Below are positions 53,616-62,452 of a DNA stretch of 64,000 bases, one piece after another (within the stretch, counting starts at the first letter, position 1; the number at the start of each line of letters is the position of its first letter). This stretch comes from Panacagrimonas sp041603235 (GTDB taxonomy: Bacteria; Pseudomonadota; Gammaproteobacteria; Nevskiales; Nevskiaceae), in NCBI GenBank assembly GCA_041603235.1, contig JBFIES010000002.1, positions 124,001-188,000 on the forward strand, given 5' to 3'. The translations under genes were made by a program, and so were the position numbers. The notes beneath the pieces were generated by a model. The model did not search any database and had not been told where the DNA came from. It was given only the letters and a program-made list of their open reading frames with translations.

Positions 53616-55541
53616 ATGTCACGGCTGAACTGGTTACCCCTTTTACTGGCGTTCGGACTGATTGCGTGCGAAGCCACTGATTCTTCGGACCGCCTGCCGG
53701 GTGCTGACACGGACGAAGAGGAAGAAGAACTCACCGAGGCTCAGAAGCGCGCGGCACTGGGAGACTGGTCCGAGTTGCTCGAATGGCCAATCGTGCCCAT
53801 TCATTCCGTGCTCCTGCCTGATGGCCGCGTGCTGACCTATGGCTCCACGGTCGAAACCGGTGGCGGGCCAGAGGTGATCAGCGGCGGTTTGAGCTATGAC
53901 ATCTGGGATCCAACCGATCCCGATCCGGATGACGGGCACATGGTCCTACCCAATTTCACCGGGACCGATATCTTCTGCAGCGCGCAGGTCGTGTTGCCGC
54001 AGCCGGATGCCGGTGTGCTCATTGCGGGCGGCGATACCTTCCCGCGTCGTGAACCCACCCCGGACCCGGATGCAGATCCGGATGCGGCGGGTGAGGTGCC
54101 GGAAGATGACGACGACGGCAATCAGGATTCCACCGTTCTCGACTACGCCGGGAATCAGGAGCTGACCAGGGGATCGACCATGAATCGCGGTCGCTGGTAC
54201 GGCACTGCCACCACTCTGGTCGATGGCACGGTTTATGTTCAGGGCGGCCGCAGTTTTTCACTGGTCAGCGGTGCTGATCTTCCGGAAATTCGTGGCCTGG
54301 ATGGCATTTTTCGGCTGCTGACCGGAGCCGACACCAGTGCCCTGCGCTACTACTACCCGCGCAATTTCGTCATGCCGGACGGCACCCTGTTCGGGTTTGA
54401 TACGCGCGGCACCATGTACCGGGTGGACACCAGCGGTACCGGGTCGGTCACTACCTTGAGCCGGTTTGGGGCTGCCTACCGCGGCGATGATTCCACTGCC
54501 GCGATGTTCCGGCCGGGGCGCATCCTTCAGTTTGGTGGCACCACTGTTGAAGATTCAGTAGAGCCGCGTTCGCTGATTATCGACGCCAACATGCCTACTC
54601 CAAAGCTTACGCGTTCTGGAGATCTGTCTTCGCTGCGCCGGCTGGCTACTGCCACCATCCTGCCCGACGGAACGGTTCTGGCCACAGGCGGCAGCACGGT
54701 CTACAACAAGGTCATCGGCGTCAATAACAAGGCAGAAATCTGGGACCCCATCACCGGTGAATGGACACTGGGTGCCGAGCCCGAGAACCTGATTGATCCG
54801 CGCGAGAATCATCGCCTCTACCACTCCACCGCACTGTTGCTGCCGGATGGGTCGGTTCTGGTCGGTGGCGGTGGATTGCCCGGGCCTTTCGCGCACGAAG
54901 ACGCCGAGATTTACTATCCGCCTTATCTTTTCAATGCGGCCGGAAAGCGCGCTGCGCGCCCCAGAATCAGCGCTCCGGATACGCTCAGCGTGGGGCGCAA
55001 CTTCCGCTTGGGCTCCAGCGACGCGGTTCGGGTCACTCTGGTTAAGACCGGCTCCATGACCCACAACTGGAACATGGATCAGCGCTTCATCGAACTGCCG
55101 TTCACGCGGGTCAGTCCAAGTGCGTTGGATGTGCGTATGCCTTCCAATATCGGTGAAGTGCCACCGGGCTACTACATGCTGTTTGCGCACAACGCGGCGG
55201 GTGTCCCGTCGCTGGGCAAGATCGTTTTCATCAACGTTGCCCCCACGCCTGATCCCGCACAGGACCCGGTCATCGTGCCTCTGGACTATCGATCCAACGC
55301 GCAAGGCGTTGCTCAGAATGTGCTGGTAGAAGCCAGCGACCCCGCTGGCGATGCGCTGAACTTTGCCGCCGCCGGTCTGCCGCCGGGGGTCAGCCTGACG
55401 CCGGTCAGCGCAACGCGGGCCCGTCTCAGCGGTACGCCCAGCGAAGCCGGGAGCTACGACGTGGTGGTCACCGCCAGTGACGGAGAGCGCACGTCGTCCA
55501 GCAATTTTGTGTGGACCATCCGGCCTGCTGCCACGCCCTAG
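53616..55541 (+). CDS. Copper-radical oxidase lipoprotein (galactose/glyoxal oxidase-like, GlxA type)
   Basis: Exported 641-residue protein with lipobox LIAC (Cys18). The kelch-type beta-propeller carries all copper-radical residues of galactose oxidase: the Cys121-Tyr195 cross-link pair, axial Tyr402 and His403 in LYHSTALLLPDGSVLVGGGG, and His483 in SMTHNWN, the last in a DUF1929-type domain. The gap between Cys121 and Tyr195 is enlarged by an acidic, Asp/Pro-rich insert. After ~residue 540 an Ig-like putative domain (LPPGVSLTP ... GTPSEAGSYDV) is added. The expected reaction is two-electron oxidation of a primary alcohol or aldehyde with H2O2 release; substrate unknown. Confidence 0.9.
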   Translation: MSRLNWLPLLLAFGLIACEATDSSDRLPGADTDEEEEELTEAQKRAALGDWSELLEWPIVPIHSVLLPDGRVLTYGSTVETGGGPEVISGGLSYDIWDPTDPDPDDGHMVLPNFTGTDIFCSAQVVLPQPDAGVLIAGGDTFPRREPTPDPDADPDAAGEVPEDDDDGNQDSTVLDYAGNQELTRGSTMNRGRWYGTATTLVDGTVYVQGGRSFSLVSGADLPEIRGLDGIFRLLTGADTSALRYYYPRNFVMPDGTLFGFDTRGTMYRVDTSGTGSVTTLSRFGAAYRGDDSTAAMFRPGRILQFGGTTVEDSVEPRSLIIDANMPTPKLTRSGDLSSLRRLATATILPDGTVLATGGSTVYNKVIGVNNKAEIWDPITGEWTLGAEPENLIDPRENHRLYHSTALLLPDGSVLVGGGGLPGPFAHEDAEIYYPPYLFNAAGKRAARPRISAPDTLSVGRNFRLGSSDAVRVTLVKTGSMTHNWNMDQRFIELPFTRVSPSALDVRMPSNIGEVPPGYYMLFAHNAAGVPSLGKIVFINVAPTPDPAQDPVIVPLDYRSNAQGVAQNVLVEASDPAGDALNFAAAGLPPGVSLTPVSATRARLSGTPSEAGSYDVVVTASDGERTSSSNFVWTIRPAATP

Positions 55542-55564
55542 TTTTTTGGTCTGATTTTCGGTTC

Positions 55565-55589
55565 CGGTGCCGCCTGCATGGCGGCACCG
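55565..55589. terminator. Perfect 10-bp stem-loop after the oxidase gene
   Basis: CGGTGCCGCC (55565-55574) pairs perfectly with GGCGGCACCG (55580-55589) around a five-base loop, 24 bp after the oxidase stop. No T-tract follows, so it may be a weak terminator or an mRNA 3'-end stabiliser rather than a standard rho-independent terminator. Confidence 0.4.
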
Positions 55590-55756
55590 ATTCCCTTGCC
55601 GTTGATAAGTGCGCTGCTGCCGTTTGTTGCGTCGCGCGCCTTGCGTGCGGCAATGACCGTCTAGCGTAGCCCTGCAGCATCGAGCGATATAAACGACCGG
55701 CAGGTCAATTATTTCGTATAGTTTGCCCTCGGGGCACTCAATCAGGGACGTGAACG

Positions 55757-56134
55757 ATGGCATCCAGACTTCCAGCCGGAGCGCTGGCTCTTTCCTTGGC
55801 CGCAGTGACGGCCTCCTTTTCCTTGGCAGCATGCGAGCGGCCCCGGTCAGATAGTGCACCGGATGTCGTGACGTCTCAGGCCGAGTCACGTTTATTCATT
55901 GACCCTGATACCGGGAACCGGCGTGCGCCGACCCCCGAGGAGCGTGCCGCGATGAGTGCGCGGGCCTCGAAAGCCACTGCTGCCGGTCAACACGCGGATT
56001 CGGCAGGCGCCGAAATCCCGCTGCCGGGCGGCGGTGTCCTGATTCCCCTTGGGCCGGAGGTCATGAGCCTGCACCGTTATCGTCGCAATGCCGACGGCAG
56101 TGTCAGCGAAGGAGGCCACAGCGATGCCGAATAA
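55757..56134 (+). CDS. Small lipoprotein of unknown function
   Basis: Protein of 125 residues with an export signal ending in the lipobox LAAC (Cys26) followed by a short polar region. A central RLFIDPDTGNRRAPTPEE recalls the repeat-like segment seen in small exported proteins sometimes named post-PEP-CTERM-1; that comparison is from memory and weak. The 3' end (11 bp) overlaps the start of the large exported protein, so the two are likely co-translated. No enzymatic motif. Confidence 0.7.
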   Translation: MASRLPAGALALSLAAVTASFSLAACERPRSDSAPDVVTSQAESRLFIDPDTGNRRAPTPEERAAMSARASKATAAGQHADSAGAEIPLPGGGVLIPLGPEVMSLHRYRRNADGSVSEGGHSDAE

Positions 56135-59100
56135 TCTTCGCAGAGCAGGGTTTCTCTCATTTGTGGCAGCGGCACTTTTCAGCGTGCAGAGCCAGGCCGC
56201 TGTCACGTTTTCCATCGTCAATCAGGACAATCCCGGCGAAGGTTTCAACGATCCCAGTGCGCCCCTGCTGCCGGCGCCGGGCAACGACACGGCCGCGACA
56301 CTGGGCCAGCAGCGCCTCAATGCATTCCAGTTTGCGGCAGATCTGTGGGCAGCCAAGCTGGATAACGTTGGCGCCGGCGATATCACGGTGGTGGTTAACG
56401 CCACGTTCGCCCCATCAAGCTGCTCCCAGACCAGCGGCAATCTGGGCAGTGCTGGACCCACTGGCGTGGTTCGGGATTTTCCGGGCGCACCGGTGGCCAA
56501 CACTTTGTATGTGCGCGCAGTCGCAAAAGCGCTGGCCACCTCATCACTGGGACTGAGCGGCGCAGACATGAGCGCCAACTTCAATGGCGACATAGATCGC
56601 AACCCGGACTGCTTCGGTGACGGAAGCACGATTTCGACCAACTGGTATTACGGTCTCGATGGCGTACCGCAGTCGGGCACCATCGATTTCCTGACCGTGG
56701 TGTTGCATGAGATCGGGCACGGCATCGGCTTTCTGACGCTGGTCAATGGAGCCACTGGCGCGCTCAGCGGGGGGCGGGCTGACTCCTATACCCTGAATCT
56801 GTTTGATGTTGACGCCGGCCTGGCATGGAAAGACATGAGCAATGCCCAGCGCCTGACCTCCATTACCAATACGGGCGGGCTGGTCTGGACCGGTTCGCAG
56901 GCCGCAGGACCGGGACTCTCGGAATTCATTGGCGGTGTGCGCGATGGTCGTCCGCGCATCTATGCGCCCAATCCGCGCGAATCGGGTTCTTCGACCTCGC
57001 ACTGGGATACCGCTGCATCTCCCAACACGATCATGGAGCCCTTTGAGACTGGCGATAACCGCGTGGTGCAGACCCTAGGCGTGGAAGTCTGCGCCATGGC
57101 CGATATTGGTTGGCCACTGGCGCCGGGTGTCAGTTGCCCTGATCAGATCGTCCGACCCACGGCAACTGTCGGCAATGGAACGCCGGCGAGCTGTACGGAG
57201 GCCGCCTTGCAAAGCGCGGTCGGTGCCGGTGATGGCCTACTGGTCAAGTTTGACTGTGGCGCGCTGCCGCACACCATCGCCCTGAGTTCGCCAATCAGTT
57301 TTACCGGCGGCTTCAATGAACTCGATGGCGGTGGAAAGATCACCCTCGATGGTGGCGGCAATACCCGCGTCATTAGCAATTCCAGTGGTGACAGCCGTCT
57401 GGTCTTGCGTGAAATCACCATCGCCAACGGCTTCAATGGTTCACTCGGTGGTGGCGTGAATAACTCCGGAACGGTCAGCGTCATCGACAGCCGTTTCTCA
57501 GGCAATACAGCTGGTGCCGGCGGCGCGATCATCAACGCCAGCACCGGGGCTGATCTGAATATTGTTCGCTCGCTATTTTCAGATAATCTGGCCAATGCAG
57601 GCGGCGCAACCTATAACTTCGGCGCGCAGCTGACCATTGTGAACTCGACCTTTTCGGGCAACAGCGCCAACCAGATTGGCGGGGCGCTTTACGAAGACTC
57701 CGGGTCGCGTGATACCCAGACGATCATTCGCAACAGCACTTTTTCCGGAAACAACTCGCCGATTGGCAGCATTGCGCTGGAAGGTGGTGGGTCGGTACAG
57801 CTGATCAACAGCCTGTTCTCTGGCAATGCCTCCGGCGTGGTTTGCGACAGCGATACACCGGGCAGCCTGTTCGCTGACGGCATCAACCTGGACACGGATG
57901 GAAGCTGCGCGGCCCTCGCGGGCAGTGGCTTTATCACTGACGCCAATCCGGGTCTGGATGTGCTGGCGGACAATGGTGGCCCAACGCAGACGGTGGCTTT
58001 GCTCGATGGCTCACCTGCCATCGACGCGGCCGATCCGGATCGTTGCGCTTATCACCCGGTGGGCGATGTCGACCAGCGTGGCCAGTCACGCGCTCCGGCA
58101 CTGCGCTGCGACATTGGTGCGTTCGAATTGCAGCCAGACGCTGCGCGCATGGTGCAGCTGCCGGATATCAACGCCAATGGTTATCGGGATAGCGCGATCG
58201 CCTTCCGCAGTTCGGCTGGTGACGCGGTAATCCGCGTCATTGACGGGCTCGACGGCAGCGAGATCGCAGAGCGCACGTTTGCCCTCGACTCGCAAATCAT
58301 CGCGATGGACACCGTGCCGGACCAATCCGGAGATGGTTTCGATGACATTGTCGTCCTGACGCAAACACCGACAGGCCTGCGCAGCTACATCATCAACTCA
58401 CTGTCCGGGTCCGGCCTGCGATCAATTGGCTTCAACATCGGCGCGGCCACCGGCATGGCGGTGCTGAATAATGTGCAGGGTGAGGCCGCAATTTTGGTTG
58501 CAGCATTCGATGCCAGCCTGGGGCGCTATCGCGCCTCGATCAAGGGTGCGGAAACAGGCCAGTTCATCGGTGCCACCCGCATCAACTTCAATCCCGATTT
58601 CGACTTGCTGGATTTTGAAGCGCTGAATATCAGCGGCACGCCTTCCATGGTCCTGCTGGTGCGCAATGAGGCTACCGGAGCGCTTTTCGCCCATATCCGA
58701 AGCGCTGTTGACGGTTCATTGACGGGCAATATTCCTTTTGCTCGCACTTACAGCGACGTGATTGATCTGGAAGTGAGCGAGGACATCGATGGTGCCGGCA
58801 CTGCGGCACTGGTCACGCTGCAGCGCCACCCCGGCATTGATCGCGTGATTTCGCAGGTGCGCAATGCCGCATCAGGTGCCTTGATTCGCAACGTGGTCTG
58901 GCAATCTGGCTACGACTACTTTGGCCTGGAACTGTTCGACTTCAGCATCGACGGCAACGCAACCCACGATGCTGCAGCGCTGCGTGTTCGTAATGGGCTG
59001 TATGACGCTCAGCTCAAGGATATGTCGACCAATGTCAGCCTTCCGAATCGTCCGGTCTTCGGCCGCCTGTCGGTGCCTCAGGACTTCGCGGTAGCGGGCA

Positions 59101-59228
59101 ACGCCAATCCCGGTGGAGACAATTTCGCCAACGCGCTGGGTCTGGACAGTATCCAGCGCATCGTCATGCAATCCCGGACCGTGCCCGGAAATGCGGTGGC
59201 CACCCCAGTGGAGACCATCGTCCCCTAA
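56124..59228 (+). CDS. Large secreted protein: zinc-protease-like, beta-helix and repeat C-terminal domains
   Basis: Secreted protein of 1034 residues from the ATG at 56124 (GGAGG eight bases upstream). A signal peptide ends near SQAA. Residues ~25-345 form a metalloprotease-like domain with HEIGHGIGF (His195, Glu196, His199). The metzincin third histidine position holds Thr205, so the third ligand must lie elsewhere or the domain may be inactive. A SHWDT-x-A-x-x-x-IME stretch is typical of such bacterial proteins. Residues ~355-685 are a right-handed beta-helix with repeated SxFSxN units ending in a 'choice-of-anchor Q' motif (DGSPAIDAAD ... DIGAFEL). The last ~340 residues look like FG-GAP/VCBS-type strands. 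Confidence 0.8.
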   Translation: MPNNLRRAGFLSFVAAALFSVQSQAAVTFSIVNQDNPGEGFNDPSAPLLPAPGNDTAATLGQQRLNAFQFAADLWAAKLDNVGAGDITVVVNATFAPSSCSQTSGNLGSAGPTGVVRDFPGAPVANTLYVRAVAKALATSSLGLSGADMSANFNGDIDRNPDCFGDGSTISTNWYYGLDGVPQSGTIDFLTVVLHEIGHGIGFLTLVNGATGALSGGRADSYTLNLFDVDAGLAWKDMSNAQRLTSITNTGGLVWTGSQAAGPGLSEFIGGVRDGRPRIYAPNPRESGSSTSHWDTAASPNTIMEPFETGDNRVVQTLGVEVCAMADIGWPLAPGVSCPDQIVRPTATVGNGTPASCTEAALQSAVGAGDGLLVKFDCGALPHTIALSSPISFTGGFNELDGGGKITLDGGGNTRVISNSSGDSRLVLREITIANGFNGSLGGGVNNSGTVSVIDSRFSGNTAGAGGAIINASTGADLNIVRSLFSDNLANAGGATYNFGAQLTIVNSTFSGNSANQIGGALYEDSGSRDTQTIIRNSTFSGNNSPIGSIALEGGGSVQLINSLFSGNASGVVCDSDTPGSLFADGINLDTDGSCAALAGSGFITDANPGLDVLADNGGPTQTVALLDGSPAIDAADPDRCAYHPVGDVDQRGQSRAPALRCDIGAFELQPDAARMVQLPDINANGYRDSAIAFRSSAGDAVIRVIDGLDGSEIAERTFALDSQIIAMDTVPDQSGDGFDDIVVLTQTPTGLRSYIINSLSGSGLRSIGFNIGAATGMAVLNNVQGEAAILVAAFDASLGRYRASIKGAETGQFIGATRINFNPDFDLLDFEALNISGTPSMVLLVRNEATGALFAHIRSAVDGSLTGNIPFARTYSDVIDLEVSEDIDGAGTAALVTLQRHPGIDRVISQVRNAASGALIRNVVWQSGYDYFGLELFDFSIDGNATHDAAALRVRNGLYDAQLKDMSTNVSLPNRPVFGRLSVPQDFAVAGNANPGGDNFANALGLDSIQRIVMQSRTVPGNAVATPVETIVP

Positions 59229-59270
59229 TGCTGGCACTGGGTATCGTGTCCGGAGTACCCGGCACGGTAC

Positions 59271-59894
59271 TCAGCTCAGCAGGGACAGCAGCGTCTGGAA
59301 AGAAAGGTAAAAGCCCGTGATGCTCAGCATCACGGCGCCGATCTGCCGAGGCCATCGACTGTGCCTGAGCTGTGACAGGGCATTACCGCCTCGGACGGCG
59401 AGCCAGGCGTAAGTGGCCTTGACCCCGGCTATGACCATCGTCGCCAGCGTAATCACGACGCCGGCCTGATAGGCGTCGACCTGATGCATGTCCAGGAAAG
59501 TGGGTAGCAGGCCCGCGTAGAAGAAGATGGCTCTGGGGTCCGCCAGGGTGATCAGAAAGCCGCCCAGCAAGCCAGAGGCCGTTACCGATGCGCGACCAGG
59601 CGCCGCATCCGGCCGCGGCCACCATAGGTGCACCGCAAGCCAGAACAGATACGACGCGGCCAGAAGCTTGACGATCACGAACGCGGAGCCATAACGCTGG
59701 GCCATCCAGCTCAGACCGGTGACGGCAATCAGGATGAAGACAATGTCGGCCAGGATGATGCCGACAATCAGCGGCAAGGCTGCGCGAAAGCCGCCGGCTA
59801 ATGCGCGGCTGATGACCAGCGCATCACTCGGTCCAGGAATGATGGACAGGGCCAACATGGTGGCCCCCATGGCAAGCAGACTCTCCAGGGACAT
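59271..59894 (-). CDS. LysE/RhtB-family amino acid exporter
   Basis: Inner-membrane exporter of 207 residues with six hydrophobic segments. The N-terminus SIIPGPSDALVISRALAGG holds the family PGP motif, with a later GGFLITLADPRAIFFYAGLLP segment. Relatives export homoserine, threonine, leucine or cysteine. It lies 51 bp downstream of gshA on the same strand, so export of a cysteine or glutathione-pathway amino acid is conceivable but speculative. Confidence 0.9.
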   Translation of the reverse strand: MSLESLLAMGATMLALSIIPGPSDALVISRALAGGFRAALPLIVGIILADIVFILIAVTGLSWMAQRYGSAFVIVKLLAASYLFWLAVHLWWPRPDAAPGRASVTASGLLGGFLITLADPRAIFFYAGLLPTFLDMHQVDAYQAGVVITLATMVIAGVKATYAWLAVRGGNALSQLRHSRWPRQIGAVMLSITGFYLSFQTLLSLLS

Positions 59895-59945
59895 GACAGA
59901 AGCCGTTTAGCGGAGGTCGCGACCGGCTGGCCGCGATACGACGCC

Positions 59946-61244
59946 TCAGCTGCCTTTGCCCGCCAGCCCGGCGATCTCGCGGGCCGCTGCCACCGCCGCC
60001 AGGCGCGCAACCACGCCGTAAGCGTAGAACTGATTCGGCGCAGCATCGGGTGCCAGATCCAGCTCGGGGTGGCTGCAGGTGCTCTCGAAAGGCATGGGCT
60101 TGAAACTCATGCCCGGGGCGTTGAGGTTTTCCTGATTGCTGCGCTTCTCGTTGACCCGGTAGAAGCCGCCGACTACGCAGCGATCAATCATGTACACCAC
60201 AGGTTCGGCCGAGTGCTTGTCCGGCCCCCAGGTCTCGAAGGTGTGCACGCCTTCCTGGATGATCGCGCCGGTCACATCACGGCCTTCCTTGGCAGAGGCC
60301 ATGTGTGTTCGTGCCTTGCGATTCATTTCGCGCACATCATCTGCGGAGCGCACAGTCATGACGCCCATGCCGTAGGTGCCGGCATCGGCCTTGATGATGA
60401 CGAAAGGTTCTTCCTTGATGCCGTATTCCGCATACTTCTCAGCGATGTCTTCGAGCAGCAGCTCGACATTGCTGACCAGGCAATCTTCGCCCTCGCGTTT
60501 CATGAAGTTGATCTGGCCGCAGTTGCGGAACAGAGGGGCGACCCACCAGGGGTCGATCTCGGCCACTTTGGCAAAATCGCTGGCGGTATCGCGGTAATAG
60601 CCAAAATGCTGCGTCTTGAGCCGCGCATGCCAGCCTGCTTCCAGCGGGGGCGCGATGGACTGATCAATGCCCTCGAGAATCGGCGGGATGCCGGAAGACA
60701 GATCGTTGTTGAGCAGCACCACGCAGGGCCGGAAATCACCCACACGGATTTCGTCGCCGTGACGCTCAATGGGCTCAAACACCAGTTCGCGTCCGGAAAT
60801 ATCCAGCTTGATCGTGGTCGCTTCCTTGATCTCCGGGATCAGGGTGCCGATGCGCAGGTGATAACCGGCGGACTGGATCATGCCGGCCAGATCAGCCACG
60901 TTTTCCAGATAGAAGCGGTTGCGCGTGTGATTCTCAGGAATCAGCAGGACCCGGGTGCAGGTCTGATGCGTGCGCTCGACGGCGGTCTGGATCGCCTGTG
61001 TGCAGACCGATTTGAACTCAGGGTTTAGATTGTTGAAACCGCCAGGAAACAGGTTGGTGTCCACCGGGGCCAGTTTGAAGCCGGCATTGCGCAGATCAGT
61101 GGAGCAGTAAAAGGGTGGCGGCGTCTCCATCCATTGTTTACGAAACCAGGCTTCGATATCTGCGCTGCGTGCGATCAACTGCTGTTCAAAACGAAGCAGT
61201 GGCGAAGTCTTTGTGGATGTCGCGGGCTGGGTTGTGTCGGGCAT
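59946..61244 (-). CDS. gshA: Glutamate-cysteine ligase, proteobacterial 'ferrooxidans' type
   Basis: First enzyme of glutathione synthesis, 432 residues. It is not the E. coli GshA fold family but the TIGR02049-like type first noted in Acidithiobacillus and common in several gammaproteobacteria, recognisable by PFYCSTDLRNAGFKLAPVDTNLFPGGFNN, IPENHTRNRFY, VIIKADAGTYGMGVMTV and NEKRSNQENLNAPGM. It is divergent from pilG (278 bp). gshB, its pathway partner, is ~6.5 kb away across the exported-protein genes. Confidence 0.93.
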   Translation of the reverse strand: MPDTTQPATSTKTSPLLRFEQQLIARSADIEAWFRKQWMETPPPFYCSTDLRNAGFKLAPVDTNLFPGGFNNLNPEFKSVCTQAIQTAVERTHQTCTRVLLIPENHTRNRFYLENVADLAGMIQSAGYHLRIGTLIPEIKEATTIKLDISGRELVFEPIERHGDEIRVGDFRPCVVLLNNDLSSGIPPILEGIDQSIAPPLEAGWHARLKTQHFGYYRDTASDFAKVAEIDPWWVAPLFRNCGQINFMKREGEDCLVSNVELLLEDIAEKYAEYGIKEEPFVIIKADAGTYGMGVMTVRSADDVREMNRKARTHMASAKEGRDVTGAIIQEGVHTFETWGPDKHSAEPVVYMIDRCVVGGFYRVNEKRSNQENLNAPGMSFKPMPFESTCSHPELDLAPDAAPNQFYAYGVVARLAAVAAAREIAGLAGKGS

Positions 61245-61522
61245 GATGATGAGGGTGCCATTTGGAGTTCGGTCGTACCTGTCGTCACCTGATCACTGGC
61301 GCTGGAGCCGGGAGATCGTCGCCCGCGCGGCGGGCACAACGACAATGTCGACCTCAGGCCGTGCGCATGCAATGGCGCGACAGAAGCGTAGGTTAGCAGT
61401 CTGTGAGATGTGCGCCGGGGTCCGGGTATGCTAAATAACAAGGCAGTCGGGCGCGATCACACATTCGGGATCAGCACAGGCTGCACCATCGCAGGAAATG
61501 CTGACAAGCAAGGGGACGTTGA
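61245..61522. promoter_or_regulatory. Divergent region between gshA and pilG
   Basis: Non-coding 278 bp holding the promoters of gshA (minus) and the pilG operon (plus). The sequence turns AT-richer near 61428-61450 (CTAAATAACAAGG). AGGGGA before the GTG start of pilG is the only clear signal I can point to. Confidence 0.4.
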
Positions 61523-61903
61523 GTGTCTACAGAGGCAGCGGCAAAGATCATGGTGATCGATGACAGTCAGACCATTCGGCGCACAGCGGAAACGCTGCTC
61601 GCGAAGGAAGGTTTCACTGTCTTTACGGCTCAGGACGGATTCGAGGCCCTCGCGCGAATTGCCGATCACCAGCCGGACCTGATCTTCATTGACATCATGA
61701 TGCCGCGGCTGGACGGTTATCAGGCCTGTGCCCTGATCAAGGCCAATCCCCGCTATGGCAAGACACCGGTGATCATGCTGTCTTCCAAGGACGGATTATT
61801 TGACCGCGCGCGTGGACGTATCGTGGGTTCGGATGCCTATCTGACCAAGCCGTTTACGCGCGATGAACTACTCGGAGCCGTGCGTACCCATCTCAAGAAA
61901 TGA
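61523..61903 (+). CDS. pilG: Type IV pilus response regulator PilG
   Basis: CheY-like receiver of 126 residues, partner of ChpA in surface sensing and pilus extension. Acidic pair Asp13-Asp14 in VIDDSQ, phosphoacceptor Asp57 in LIFIDIMMPRLDGY, Ser87/Ser88 and Lys109 in YLTKPF. The start is GTG at 61523 with AGGGGA upstream. It overlaps pilI by ATGA (61900-61903). It is the first gene of the plus-strand pilG-pilI-chpA set; pilH and pilJ are elsewhere. Confidence 0.95.
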   Translation: MSTEAAAKIMVIDDSQTIRRTAETLLAKEGFTVFTAQDGFEALARIADHQPDLIFIDIMMPRLDGYQACALIKANPRYGKTPVIMLSSKDGLFDRARGRIVGSDAYLTKPFTRDELLGAVRTHLKK

Positions 61904-62451
61904 GTAAAGAGCTGCGCTCGCTGCGCGCCCAGCCGTTTCAGCTCCTTCTGGAGCTTGATCGGCGCCTGCGCGCAATGCACGCCGATGGCGGACAGGCCAG
62001 CGCCAATATCTGGCAGGGCCTGGCCTTTCGCCATGGGCAGCGATGGATCGTCGCGCCCAAGGAAGATGTGCGCGAAGTCATCGCCGTGCCTCGTACCAGC
62101 CGCGTTCCCAATGCCCGCCCCTGGCTGTGTGGTGTGGCCAATATCCGTGGCAAGTTATTGACCCTGATCGATCTGGGCCGACTGTTCGGAAACGAAAGCA
62201 GCGCCGCTGCCAATCGCAACGCCCGGGTGCTGGTCCTGAACTCGGAGTTGTCGCCGGTCGGCTTCCTGGTGGATGAAGTAGCGGGCTACCGGCAGTTCAC
62301 GGTCGGAGAACAGGCTGCTCCGAAGCTCGCGGACGGCGACACCATGAAGCCCTTTGTCCTCGGCGGCTTCCAACGCGAAGGCCGCCCCTGGCTGGTGCTC
62401 AGCCTGCACCAGCTGGCCAGCTCAGAGCTGGTCCGCCGCGGAGGCTGGTGA
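61900..62451 (+). CDS. pilI: CheW-like coupling protein PilI
   Basis: CheW-domain protein of 183 residues that couples PilJ receptors to the ChpA kinase. Typical PilI features are VAVPRTSRVPNARPWLCGVANIRGKLLTLIDLG with the CheW VPxxxxW region, and GFLVDEVAGYRQF. Its start overlaps pilG by ATGA and chpA follows 1 bp after its stop. The expected partner PilJ is encoded at 46305-48344. Confidence 0.94.
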   Translation: MSKELRSLRAQPFQLLLELDRRLRAMHADGGQASANIWQGLAFRHGQRWIVAPKEDVREVIAVPRTSRVPNARPWLCGVANIRGKLLTLIDLGRLFGNESSAAANRNARVLVLNSELSPVGFLVDEVAGYRQFTVGEQAAPKLADGDTMKPFVLGGFQREGRPWLVLSLHQLASSELVRRGGW

Positions 62452-62452
62452 G

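Noticed and set aside
54555..55889. 444-codon open frame on the minus strand, antisense to the copper-radical oxidase gene
   Set aside because: It mirrors the codon structure of a well-supported oxidase on the plus strand and its peptide is Arg/Gly/His-rich with no recognisable fold.
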